A stretch of DNA of 64,000 bases from JACRLV01 sp045863555 (GTDB lineage: Bacteria; Planctomycetota; Phycisphaerae; UBA1845; Fen-1342), in NCBI GenBank assembly GCA_045863555.1, contig BTUU01000025.1, positions 1 to 64,000 of the forward strand, read 5' to 3'. Position 1 is the first letter of the stretch. Each line of letters opens with the position of its first letter. The translations under genes and the position numbers were made by a program. This document shows, piece after piece, positions 23,262 to 31,071 of this stretch. The notes beneath the pieces are model-generated. The model saw only the letters and a program-made list of their open reading frames with translations, was not told where the DNA came from and searched no databases.

Positions 23262-25936
23262 GTGAGGGCCGTCAACAACCCGCCCCGCAGTCGCTGGCCG
23301 AAACGCAGACGCAGCCGAGCCACGTTCAGCCGGGCGGCGTGGACGCCGGCTCGGGCGGGTCGTCGAGCCGCGGGTCGGGTCTCGTTGACCATGGCCGCTT
23401 CCCACCCGGCCAGATCCTCGCCGGCCGCTACCGGATCGTGGAGCTGCTCGGCCGGGGCGGAATGGGCGAGGTCTATCGTGCCGATGACCTGACGCTCGAG
23501 CAGACGGTGGCGCTGAAATTCATCCCCCAGGCCGAGGCCGCGAGCCCCGCGGCGCTGGCGGCGATGCACTCCGAGGTGCGCATCGCGCGGCAGATCTCGC
23601 ACCCCAATGTCTGCCGCGTCTATGACGTGGGGGAAGCCGAGGGGCATCCGTTCATCACGATGGAGTACATCGACGGGGAGAACCTCGCGACGCTGCTCAA
23701 GCGCATCGGCCGCATCTCGCCGGACAAGGCCGCGGACATCTCGCGACAACTGTGTGCCGCGCTCGCGGCGGCGCACGATGTGGGCATCCTCCACCGCGAC
23801 TTGAAACCCTCGAACGTGATGATCGACGGCCGCGGACAGGTTCGGATCACGGATTTCGGCCTCGCGGGGATGGCGGAGCAGTTTCGGCAGGAGCAGGTGC
23901 GGGCGGGAACGCCCGCGTACATGGCGCCGGAACAGCTCGCCGGGCGCGAAGTCACGGTCCGCAGCGACATCTATGCGCTGGGCCTGATCCTCTACGAGAT
24001 TTACACGGGCAAACGGACGTTTGAAGCGCGCACCGTTGCCGAGATCTCGCGGCTGCACAGCCAGTCGACGCCCACGCTTCCCTCGTCGCTGGTCCCGGAC
24101 CTCGACGATGCGGTCGAGCGCGTGATTCTCCGGTGCCTCGGGCGGGATCCGAAAACGCGGCCGACATCGGCCCGCGCGGTCGCCGCGGCGCTGCCGGGAG
24201 GCGATCCGCTGGCCGCGGCGCTGGCTGCCGGGGAAACGCCTTCGCCCGAACTCATCGCGGCGGCCGGGCCGGCGGGCGGACTTTCGCGGGTACAGGCCGG
24301 AATGCTGCTGGCGGCGATTCTCGGCGGGCTGGCGCTGGTCACCTGGCTGGTGCGCCCTGGTGACCTGCTCCGGTATGTGCCCGTGAAGCGTCCGCCCGCG
24401 GTTCTGGCCGACCGGGCCCGCGAGATGCTCGAGCGGCTCGGCTACAGCGCCGAGCCGGCCGATTCGAAGGGCGGCTTCTCCGTCGACCTGGAACCTTTTG
24501 CGGCGACGCTTGAGTCGCCGCCCGGTTCCGCTGAGTGGCTCGCGCTGGCCAATGACCAGCCCTCGCCGGTCAGCTACTGGTACCGGGAAAGCGCCAGCCA
24601 CATGGTGGCGACGGGGCTCTTCGGTTCGGTCAGTTCCGATGATCCGCCGCTCGCGTCTCCGGGAATGGTGCTCGTGCAGCTGACTCCCGACGCGAAATTG
24701 CGGGCGCTCCGCGTCGTGCCGGGACGCGCGGCGGCCACCGGCCCGAGCGTCGAACCCGACTGGTCGCTGCTTTTTCAGCTTGCGGGCCTGCAACTGGCTG
24801 ATTTCGAGACGGCGGATCCGGTACTGAATCCGCGGGATGCGGCGGAACTGCACCGGACCTGGTCCGGGACATGGCCGGATCATCCCGACCGCCGGATCAC
24901 CGTCGAGGCCGCCAGCGTCGGCGGCCGCCCGACCTGGTTCGCTATCGTCCGCGACCGCCCGGGTCAGTCTGCGGCCGACGAGCCGCCGGCCAGTCGTCGT
25001 GGACGGATCTTCGGCGCCGTGATCAACATGGCCGCGATCGCCGTCTGCATCTTCGGCGCGGGTTATCTGGCCCGCCGCAACGTCGTGCTGAAGCGCGGCG
25101 ACCGGGCCGGCGCCTTGCGCGTAGCGTGGACGATCGCGCTGATTTCGCTGGCGTCGTCGACGATTCTCGTCGATCACGTGCCCGATGGACCGGGCGAGAT
25201 GTCGCTGTTCGTCCGGGCGCTGGGCCTCGCGATGGTGCGGGCGGGCATTGCGTGGGTGCTCTACCTGGCGCTGGAACCGACGATCCGGCGCGTGATGCCG
25301 GATACGCTCGTCTCGTGGAGCCGTTTGCTGGCGGGGCGCTTCCAGGATCCCGTCGTCGCCCGCGACGTGCTGATCGGCGCCGCCCTGGCGATGATCTCCG
25401 CCAGCGTCTACTACGGCCATTACCTGCTGGCCGGGACGTTCGGCTGGGCGGCGGGCGAGCCGAGCGGACTCGATCTCAACCTCCTAGACCCGATGCTGCT
25501 CCTGAGCCGCGCCCTGGTGATTCTGATCGCGGCGGTCTCGACGACGATGTTCGCGATGCTCCTGCTTACGCTAATCCTTATCGCCGTACGACGCCGTGCG
25601 ATCGCGATGAGCATCTTTCTCGCGCTCGCCGCCGCCGTAGTCATCGCCATCAGTTACCAGATCGCCCCGGCGCAACCCTGGCCGGCGGTGGCCATCGGCC
25701 TGGTAGGCCTTGCCGTATTCGCGGTCGCCGTCTTCCGTTTTGGACTCGTGTGCGTCATGGCCACGATGTACGTACAGACGATCCTCACGCAATTCCCGCC
25801 GAGATTTGATCTCTCCGCGTGGTATGTCGTCGGCGGTCTGCTGCCCCTCGCGATCGTGGCCGCGCTCGCCGTGGCCGCGTACGGCGTGGCGATCCGCGCC
25901 GCCGGGCCGAGTTGGCCGCGCGAACCCGCCGTCTGA
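23258..25936 (+). CDS. Membrane Ser/Thr protein kinase (Hanks type) with multi-pass C-terminus
   Basis: An 892-residue kinase. The kinase domain (about 52-315) has 'LLGRGGMGEVY' (ATP loop), 'VALKFI' (Lys), 'ILHRDLKPSNVM' (catalytic), 'ITDFGLAG' and 'PAYMAPEQL'. A first membrane helix at about 347-365 ('MLLAAILGGLALVTWLV') leads to a soluble about 220-residue region, probably extracytoplasmic ('YSAEPADSKGGFSVDLEPFA...'). About eight further membrane helices follow to the end. The start GTG 23258 overlaps the hydrolase stop (GTGA), so both are co-translated. The middle domain may sense an envelope signal. It is a typical planctomycete kinase architecture. No substrate is suggested by context. 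Confidence 0.9.
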   Translation: MSEGRQQPAPQSLAETQTQPSHVQPGGVDAGSGGSSSRGSGLVDHGRFPPGQILAGRYRIVELLGRGGMGEVYRADDLTLEQTVALKFIPQAEAASPAALAAMHSEVRIARQISHPNVCRVYDVGEAEGHPFITMEYIDGENLATLLKRIGRISPDKAADISRQLCAALAAAHDVGILHRDLKPSNVMIDGRGQVRITDFGLAGMAEQFRQEQVRAGTPAYMAPEQLAGREVTVRSDIYALGLILYEIYTGKRTFEARTVAEISRLHSQSTPTLPSSLVPDLDDAVERVILRCLGRDPKTRPTSARAVAAALPGGDPLAAALAAGETPSPELIAAAGPAGGLSRVQAGMLLAAILGGLALVTWLVRPGDLLRYVPVKRPPAVLADRAREMLERLGYSAEPADSKGGFSVDLEPFAATLESPPGSAEWLALANDQPSPVSYWYRESASHMVATGLFGSVSSDDPPLASPGMVLVQLTPDAKLRALRVVPGRAAATGPSVEPDWSLLFQLAGLQLADFETADPVLNPRDAAELHRTWSGTWPDHPDRRITVEAASVGGRPTWFAIVRDRPGQSAADEPPASRRGRIFGAVINMAAIAVCIFGAGYLARRNVVLKRGDRAGALRVAWTIALISLASSTILVDHVPDGPGEMSLFVRALGLAMVRAGIAWVLYLALEPTIRRVMPDTLVSWSRLLAGRFQDPVVARDVLIGAALAMISASVYYGHYLLAGTFGWAAGEPSGLDLNLLDPMLLLSRALVILIAAVSTTMFAMLLLTLILIAVRRRAIAMSIFLALAAAVVIAISYQIAPAQPWPAVAIGLVGLAVFAVAVFRFGLVCVMATMYVQTILTQFPPRFDLSAWYVVGGLLPLAIVAALAVAAYGVAIRAAGPSWPREPAV

Positions 25937-25942
25937 TTTTGG

Positions 25943-26848
25943 TCAGATTTTCTGGGTGCCGCGCGGCTTGCGGCCGCGGCTCGCGACGAGCGCGGCGATG
26001 CGCTTGATGTGCTCCGGCCCCACGCCGCAGCAGCCCCCGACCACGTTCGCGCCGGCCTCGAACAGCGCCGGCGCATGCTCGGCGAAGTCGTCGATCGATA
26101 CCGCATACACGGGCCGGCCGTCGACGAGGTCCGGAAGGCCCGCGTTCGGCTTCACCCAGAGGGGAAGGGTCGTGCCGGCGCGGAGCGCAACGACGGCCGG
26201 CAGGATCGTGTTGACGCCCGCTCCACAGTTGCACCCGACGGCCGCGACGCCCGCGGATTCGAGGGTGCGCGCCGCTTCCTCGGCGCTCACGCCCATCATC
26301 GTATGCGTCCGCTGCGGCCCGCTGTCGAAGGAAAGACTCGCGACGATGGGCAGCGAGCACGCGCTCCGCACCGCCTCGATCGCAAGCATGATCTCGGCCA
26401 TCTCGCTGAAGGTTTCCAGGAGGATGAAATCGACGCCGCCTTCGGCGAGCGCAGACGCGTGCGACGCGAACGACGCGCGCAGATCGGCCTCGGGAACTTC
26501 GCGGACGATCATGATCTTCCCGCTCGGCCCGATCGATCCGCCGACGTGGGCCTTTCCGGCCACGACGTTGTGGGCGATCGTCGCGCCGGCGCGGGCCACC
26601 TCGGCGGGGTCTTCCTTGAGATTTCGCCGGCCGAAGTTGAACCGCTGGGCCCCGAACGTGTTCGTCGTGAGGATCGTCGCGCCGGCGAGGAGGTATTCAC
26701 GGGCGAGCGCGGCCACGATCTGCGGCTGCGTCAGGTTCGCGAGTTCGGCGGGGATATTGGGCGGCACCCCGCGGCGCTGGAGTTCGGTCGACCAGGACCC
26801 GTCGGCCACGGCTGGACCGGCGAGAAACTCTGCATCGGGCGCGCTCAT
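25943..26848 (-). CDS. Homocysteine S-methyltransferase family protein
   Basis: A 301-residue pterin-independent methyltransferase barrel of the MHT/BHMT family, which moves a methyl group from S-methylmethionine or betaine to homocysteine to give methionine. The start motif 'AVADGSWSTELQRRG' and 'ILTTNTFGAQRFNF' are typical. The zinc ligands are visible as 'VGCNCG' and the double cysteine of 'VVGGCCGVGPEHIKRI'. ATG 26848 has AGGGGG 9 bases upstream. The methyl donor is not resolvable by eye. It is convergent with the kinase gene (6 bases apart) and divergent from the DUF502 gene. Confidence 0.9.
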   Translation of the reverse strand: MSAPDAEFLAGPAVADGSWSTELQRRGVPPNIPAELANLTQPQIVAALAREYLLAGATILTTNTFGAQRFNFGRRNLKEDPAEVARAGATIAHNVVAGKAHVGGSIGPSGKIMIVREVPEADLRASFASHASALAEGGVDFILLETFSEMAEIMLAIEAVRSACSLPIVASLSFDSGPQRTHTMMGVSAEEAARTLESAGVAAVGCNCGAGVNTILPAVVALRAGTTLPLWVKPNAGLPDLVDGRPVYAVSIDDFAEHAPALFEAGANVVGGCCGVGPEHIKRIAALVASRGRKPRGTQKI

Positions 26849-26930
26849 TCGGAAGCCCCCTGCGATGCCACTATAGTATCGCTCCGGCCGTCCCGTTGGG
26901 ATGGGCCGCAGAACCCGGAGGAAGCGCGAG

Positions 26931-27662
26931 ATGACGTCATCGACGCCCAGGCGGCCGCAGCGGCGGAGTCGCATCGCCGCGACGATCAAGGCGCTGGTGC
27001 GGACGCGCGTCACGACGGGCCTGCTGGTCTTCCTTCCGATCTACGTGACGTACCTGCTGATCCGGGTGGTCTTCGAGGTGCTGAGCGACGCTTCGCGCTG
27101 GATCCTCGACTATTTCCTCCACGTCGACCAGCGGTCGGAGTACGTGCAGTGGACCGTCGCGATCGCGTCGGTCATTCTCACGCTCACGCTGCTCTATGGC
27201 ATCGGGCTCTTTGCGGCGAACCTGGCCGGGCGGCGCGTTCTCGAACTGTTCGAGATGCTGGTCGACCGCGTGCCGGTGGTGAAGACGATCTACCGGGCTT
27301 CGAAGCAGCTGCTGACGACGCTTGGCGGCGACCAGACGGCGAATTTCCAGCGCGTCGCCTGGACTCCCTTCATGTCGCCGACGGTGCGCACCATCGGGTT
27401 CATCACGAACATCATCGTCGATCCGGAGACGCAGGAGGAGATCTGCACGATCTTCGTCCCGACCACGCCGAACCCGACGAGCGGCTTCATGCTGATGGTC
27501 CGCCGCAAGGACGTGGTCGAGCTCGACTGGAGCGTGGAGGAAGCGTTCCGCACGATTCTTTCCTGCGGGATCCTCATGCCTGAGCCGCTCCGGTTCACGC
27601 CGCTGCCCTCGAACCCGGCGCTGCCGGCCGGCTCGTCGTCGCCGGTGAATTCCCCCTCATGA
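26931..27662 (+). CDS. DUF502 membrane protein
   Basis: A 243-residue DUF502 protein. Two membrane helices are visible, 'VTTGLLVFLPIYVTYLLIRV' and 'WTVAIASVILTLTLLYGIGL'. They are followed by the family signature 'VDRVPVVKTIYRASKQLLTT' and a beta-rich domain ('GFITNIIVDPETQEEICTIF', 'NPTSGFMLMVRRKDVVEL'). ATG 26931 has GGAGGA 8 bases upstream and is preferred over 26901. The family is widespread and uncharacterised, with a suggested envelope role. A perfect hairpin follows before the SugE gene. Confidence 0.92.
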   Translation: MTSSTPRRPQRRSRIAATIKALVRTRVTTGLLVFLPIYVTYLLIRVVFEVLSDASRWILDYFLHVDQRSEYVQWTVAIASVILTLTLLYGIGLFAANLAGRRVLELFEMLVDRVPVVKTIYRASKQLLTTLGGDQTANFQRVAWTPFMSPTVRTIGFITNIIVDPETQEEICTIFVPTTPNPTSGFMLMVRRKDVVELDWSVEEAFRTILSCGILMPEPLRFTPLPSNPALPAGSSSPVNSPS

Positions 27663-27678
27663 CAGGTTCAAGGCGAAT

Positions 27679-27698
27679 GCCCCGGAACAGTCCGGGGC
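27679..27698 (+). promoter_or_regulatory. 8-bp perfect hairpin ahead of SugE-type gene
   Basis: GCCCCGGA and TCCGGGGC form a perfect stem with loop ACAG, 22 bases before the SugE start. Guanidine-II (mini-ykkC) riboswitches that control such exporters use hairpins with ACGR loops in pairs. Here only one hairpin with a different loop is seen, so a riboswitch is not supported. It may instead be a terminator for the DUF502 gene, though no T-run follows. Confidence 0.35.
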
Positions 27699-27720
27699 GC
27701 GCGCCGCGGGAGTGCGAGCA

Positions 27721-28080
27721 ATGGCGTGGGTCTATCTCATCGTGGCGGGAATCCTCGAAGTCGTCTGGGCGATCGGCCTGAAATACACGCAGGGCTTTAC
27801 GAAACTCGGACCCAGCACGTGGACCATCGCGGCGATGATCGCGAGCATGTGGCTGCTGGCGAAGGCAGCGCACGCCCTGCCGATCGGGACCGCGTATGCA
27901 GTCTGGACCGGCATCGGGGCGGTTGGAACGGCCATTCTCGGGATCTTCCTTTTCGGCGAATCGCGCGACTGGCCGCGGCTGGCGTGCCTGGCGATGGTGC
28001 TGATCGGAATCGTGGGCCTGAAGTTCATTCCGTCGACGGCCGAGCCGCCCGGGTCCGCGTCGCCGTCGATAACCGATTGA
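27721..28080 (+). CDS. sugE: SMR-family exporter, SugE/Gdx type
   Basis: A 119-residue four-helix small multidrug resistance protein of the SugE/Gdx branch. The diagnostic sequence 'ILEVVWAIGLKYTQGFTKL' carries the essential membrane glutamate, and 'LPIGTAYAVWTGIGAVGTAI' and 'FLFGESRDWPRL' follow. SugE-branch proteins are guanidinium exporters or exporters of quaternary cations. The tail is about 12 residues longer than usual. ATG 27721 has GGGAG 9 bases upstream; the GTG at 27712 is less likely. The protein acts as an inner-membrane proton-coupled dimer. Confidence 0.92.
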   Translation: MAWVYLIVAGILEVVWAIGLKYTQGFTKLGPSTWTIAAMIASMWLLAKAAHALPIGTAYAVWTGIGAVGTAILGIFLFGESRDWPRLACLAMVLIGIVGLKFIPSTAEPPGSASPSITD

Positions 28081-28138
28081 GAGAGCGGTAGTTACGGCTC
28101 GTGGCGGTGGTCCAGCGTGACCGAAGCGCGAATTTTGT

Positions 28139-28310
28139 TCCCGCGCGGTGATTTTTCTGTCAGCGGGAAGAGGGGCCGCTCGTCTCTTGTTACTGAGAAC
28201 GAACTTCTCCACACGTGTGGAGTTGGGTTGGCGGGATGTCGTTCGGCTCGCCCTTTCCGCCAATCGAGAATGGACCCGCTCTCAGGTCGGAGAGAGCGGG
28301 TCTTTTTTTT
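28139..28310 (+). ncRNA. Candidate structured RNA ending in an intrinsic terminator
   Basis: Within the 414-base non-coding stretch 28081-28494 a chain of hairpins runs on the plus strand. These are a 6-bp stem (28139-28144 with 28163-28168), the 16-base perfect palindrome CTCCACACGTGTGGAG (28207-28222, a 6-bp stem with loop ACGT), a 7-bp stem (28228-28234 with 28257-28263) and the terminator (28273-28302 plus T8). No coding frame with a ribosome site fits. It could be a small RNA or a structured 3' end of the sugE transcript. It matches no RNA family I know, including 6S, SRP and tmRNA. Confidence 0.4.
28273..28310 (+). terminator. Strong intrinsic terminator
   Basis: Perfect 11-bp stem (28273-28283 with 28292-28302), 8-base loop, then eight T residues (28303-28310). 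It is the only classical GC-stem plus T-run terminator I see in the window. The plus-strand direction fits the end of a sugE transcript or of a separate small RNA. The bases after it (28311-28494) hold nothing recognisable. Confidence 0.85.
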
Positions 28311-28494
28311 GCGCCTGTTCGAGTCCGGCGGGCCGGCACGACCCCGGCCCAACGGACGGTCAGCCCGACGGCCGGCTTTCGCCCTGCGTCGCGCGCATGG
28401 CGGATCCGCCACACTCGAGAAATCGGCCGGTTGGAGACCGGCGCGACCGAATCGCGAAGCGCGAAAAGCGACGGGAATGCTGGTCGCGGACGGG

Positions 28495-29124
28495 CTACTT
28501 GAGTTCGACGTTCCAGTACGCGAAGTCGAGGAACTGCTTCCAGCTGGCGTACTTGTCGTCGGAGAGTTTCACCGTCAGCACCGGGCTGCGGCGCGGGCGC
28601 TTGGGCTTGGCGACGAGGTGCATCCGGGCCTGCTCGGGCGTCCGGCCGCCCTTCTTGACGTTGCAGCGGACGCAGGCACAGACGACGTTCTCCCAGGTGG
28701 TCTTGCCGCCCTGGGAGCGCGGAACGACGTGGTCGACGCTCAGCTCGCTGGTCGGGAAGCGCTTGCCGCAGAACTGGCAGGTGTTGTGATCGCGCGCGAA
28801 GAGGTTTCGCCGGTTCAGTTTGACGTCGACGCGCGGGAGCCGGTCGTAGCCGAGGAGGCGGACGATCTTCGGGACGGCCACCTGGAAGCGGACCGTCTGG
28901 ATCCAGTCGTAGCGGTGCGGCTCGAAACGGGCCTTGGCCGCGCTGAGTTCCAGCCAGTTGTCGAAGTCATACGACGTGAACTGGCCGTCCTCGACGTGGA
29001 CAACTTCGGCCAGCTCGCGATAGAGCATCGTCAGGGCACGCTTGGCGCTGACCACGCGAACCGCCATGTAAAGGCGGTTCAGCATGAGGACGCTGGAGTT
29101 TAAGGTTGTAGGACCCTCATTCAT
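28495..29124 (-). CDS. HNH endonuclease family protein
   Basis: A 209-residue protein with a C-terminal HNH nuclease domain. The pre-domain 'VLMLNRLYMAVRVVSAKRAL' matches the widely conserved chromosomal HNH family. The nuclease has two zinc-knuckle pairs ('CQFCGKRF' and 'CACVRC') around the catalytic 'SVDHVVPRSQGGKTTWENVV'. These proteins are common single-copy genes in planctomycetes and other bacteria and are not obviously mobile. The role is unknown. The gene is isolated, with no intron, intein or phage gene next to it. Confidence 0.9.
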   Translation of the reverse strand: MNEGPTTLNSSVLMLNRLYMAVRVVSAKRALTMLYRELAEVVHVEDGQFTSYDFDNWLELSAAKARFEPHRYDWIQTVRFQVAVPKIVRLLGYDRLPRVDVKLNRRNLFARDHNTCQFCGKRFPTSELSVDHVVPRSQGGKTTWENVVCACVRCNVKKGGRTPEQARMHLVAKPKRPRRSPVLTVKLSDDKYASWKQFLDFAYWNVELK

Positions 29125-29250
29125 GCAACACCCGCGGCGGTCGGCCGCCGCACCCGTTTCACAATGGGAATTCGTGCGCGCACTCTTCCCGTTTATGCGA
29201 TCATAGCTTACCCGGGGAAATTACGCAACGCAGGCCGGCCGCGCAACGGG

Positions 29251-29288
29251 CGGTTCCGCGAGCCCGGCCGACCGGACTCGCGGAACCG
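29251..29288 (-). terminator. 12-bp perfect hairpin after the dockerin protein gene
   Basis: Arms 29251-29262 and 29277-29288 pair perfectly around a 14-base loop, 27 bases beyond the stop of the upstream minus-strand gene. There is no T-run. The same layout (GC-rich stem about 25 bases after the stop, no T-run) is seen after the cold-shock gene and the giant surface protein gene. Confidence 0.5.
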
Positions 29289-29315
29289 AATTCGAACCAG
29301 CGCGATGATCGCGAT

Positions 29316-30284
29316 TTACGGCGCCGCGCGGCGGCCAAAGCTCGAGAGCATCAGGGCCAGATCGTTGATGCTGACCTGGTCGTCGTCGTCGAGATCGCCG
29401 ACGAAGACGTCGAAGAAGCTCATTCGCGTGCAGGTGCCGTTTTCGAGCGTCACGGTGCGGCGGATCGGCAGCATACCGGGACCGTCGAGGACGAGGACGT
29501 AGGTGCCGTCCGGCGCCTCAGGATTGACCGTGAAGTTACCCTCGTCGCCGATCTCGACGACGACTTCCTCGACCAGATCACCCGAGCTGGGATCGAAGAG
29601 ACTGAGCGTGAGCGGGCCGCCGATGCCGACGATCACGCCGCTGATGTCGCGCGAGCCCAGACCGAACGCGAGGTCCTCTTCACCGCCGTCACAGGCGTCG
29701 AACAACGGCTGGGTGACCGGGGGCGCCTCGACCGCGGGGCAGTTCTTGATGTACCGATGCGACGACCAGCGGAAGTCCTCGAGCTGCGGCCGGATCGACT
29801 CTTCGTCGGCTTCGGAAATCTGGAGCCAGTAATGCTGGCCAGCCTGCTGAACGAAGAACGGCTGCGTGGTTGGGAATACGGCTGACATGTGGTAGACGCG
29901 CCGGCCCTCGCAGTCCGTTCCGCGGTAGCGGATGTAGTTCGGCGTTACGCACGCGGAATAGAGCAGCACCTGGGGATTCGGCTGGCACGCACCGGGAAGC
30001 GTCGCGTAAATCGCGACGTAGAACGGCCGGCGGGCCTGCTGCGGCGAGGAGAGCACGCCCCACCAGTGCAGGCGAACGATCGGTCCGGTTGCGCCGCAGA
30101 TCCAGTCATCAAGGGCGACCTTCGCGAAGGGCTGCGGCGTCGAGCAGGAACGAACGCGCGACTCATGCGAGGCGAGTCGGGGCGTCCAGGGTTGGACGTA
30201 CTTCCACACCACGCCCTGCGCGAGCGCGCTCGGCAGCAGCGAGATTGTTCCCAGGATCAGCGTGAGTTTCACCAGTGTTCGCAT
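29316..30284 (-). CDS. Secreted protein with dockerin-type repeat
   Basis: A 322-residue exported protein. The signal peptide 'LVKLTLILGTISLLPSALAQ' is followed by a beta-rich region rich in Trp, Tyr and Cys ('VVWKYVQPWTPRL', 'PIVRLHWWGVL', 'YWLQISEADEE'), which resembles planctomycete proteins with carbohydrate-binding-like folds. One dockerin-type calcium repeat 'GDLDDDDQVSINDLALMLSS' ends the protein. ATG 30284 has GGGAG 8 bases upstream. The DLxxD...NDLAL repeat is the same type as in the protein at 4714-5397, so both may use a common anchoring or folding system. No enzyme motif is seen. Confidence 0.78.
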   Translation of the reverse strand: MRTLVKLTLILGTISLLPSALAQGVVWKYVQPWTPRLASHESRVRSCSTPQPFAKVALDDWICGATGPIVRLHWWGVLSSPQQARRPFYVAIYATLPGACQPNPQVLLYSACVTPNYIRYRGTDCEGRRVYHMSAVFPTTQPFFVQQAGQHYWLQISEADEESIRPQLEDFRWSSHRYIKNCPAVEAPPVTQPLFDACDGGEEDLAFGLGSRDISGVIVGIGGPLTLSLFDPSSGDLVEEVVVEIGDEGNFTVNPEAPDGTYVLVLDGPGMLPIRRTVTLENGTCTRMSFFDVFVGDLDDDDQVSINDLALMLSSFGRRAAP

Positions 30285-30359
30285 GTCGGATCTCCCAATG
30301 GGTTTTGACAGTCCCGCTCCCGCGGGCTCGGTGGGAGGACGCGGCAGAGGCGGGCGCGG

Positions 30360-31004
30360 CTAGCGGGGAGGCGATTTTTTCGAGGAATCGCGTCGCGGGC
30401 GGGTGAAATCCTCGAGCGTGAGCGCCCAGCGCTCGTGATCCGCCCAGCGGCCGGCGATCTTCAGATAGCGCGGGGAGAACCCCTCGCGCCGGAAGCCGAG
30501 GCGGCGCACGAGGCGTTTCGACGGCGAATTGCGGGGCTGGATGTTGGCTTCGACGCGGTGGAGTCTGAGCTTTCGAAAGGCGTGGCGGACGGCCAGGGCG
30601 AGGGCTTCGGTCATGAGCCTGCGCCCGGCGAATGTGGAGCCGATCCAATAGCCCACATAGGCGGATTGAAGCGGCCCACGGACGATTCCACTGATGGAGA
30701 TCAGGCCGGCGAGGCGGCCGGTGCCGCGCTCGACAACCAGGAGCCGCATGTCGGTTGCCGTCGTGCAGGTGGCGAGGAGCCGGTCGAACGCATCATCGCC
30801 CCAGGGGTCGAAGCCCGCCGGCGGACGCGGTTCCCACGGGGCGAGGTGGGCCCGGCTGGATCGACGGAGCGCGACGAACTCGGCGCGATCGGACGCGACG
30901 GGATGGCGGAGGATCACGCGACGACCGGTGCGGACGGGCGCGGGCACACTCGACTGTTTCGGCTTTCGGGGCAGACGGGGTCTCCTGAGTCCGAAACGAG
31001 CCAT
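30360..31004 (-). CDS. GNAT N-acetyltransferase (RimJ-like)
   Basis: A 214-residue acetyltransferase. After a basic, poorly conserved N-terminus, the GNAT fold shows 'RRVILRHPVASDRAEFVALR', 'LLVVERGTGRLAGLISISGI', 'YVGYWIGSTFAGRRLMTEAL' and 'LRLHRVEANIQPRNSPSKRL' with 'RLGFRREGFSPRYLKIAGRW' at the end. This pattern belongs to the RimJ/RimL type, which acetylate ribosomal protein N-termini, although many relatives act on small molecules. ATG 31004 lacks a good ribosome site; a TTG at 31115 would overlap the MCE gene. It follows that gene by 67 bases. Confidence 0.85.
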   Translation of the reverse strand: MARFGLRRPRLPRKPKQSSVPAPVRTGRRVILRHPVASDRAEFVALRRSSRAHLAPWEPRPPAGFDPWGDDAFDRLLATCTTATDMRLLVVERGTGRLAGLISISGIVRGPLQSAYVGYWIGSTFAGRRLMTEALALAVRHAFRKLRLHRVEANIQPRNSPSKRLVRRLGFRREGFSPRYLKIAGRWADHERWALTLEDFTRPRRDSSKKSPPR

Positions 31005-31071
31005 GCGGCCGGTGCGCGCGGCATGCCAGCCTGCGGGGCGGTCCGACGGTGCCTGTTGAACGCTTCGGGCG

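Noticed and set aside
28311..28340. tRNA-like T-arm sequence TTCGAGTCC after the terminator
   Set aside because: No acceptor, D or anticodon arms can be built around it and the flanking stem has mismatches, so it is not called a tRNA gene.
28495..29124. HNH endonuclease as part of an intron or mobile element
   Set aside because: There is no intron core, intein junction, terminal repeat or phage gene near it, and its pre-domain matches a common chromosomal family.
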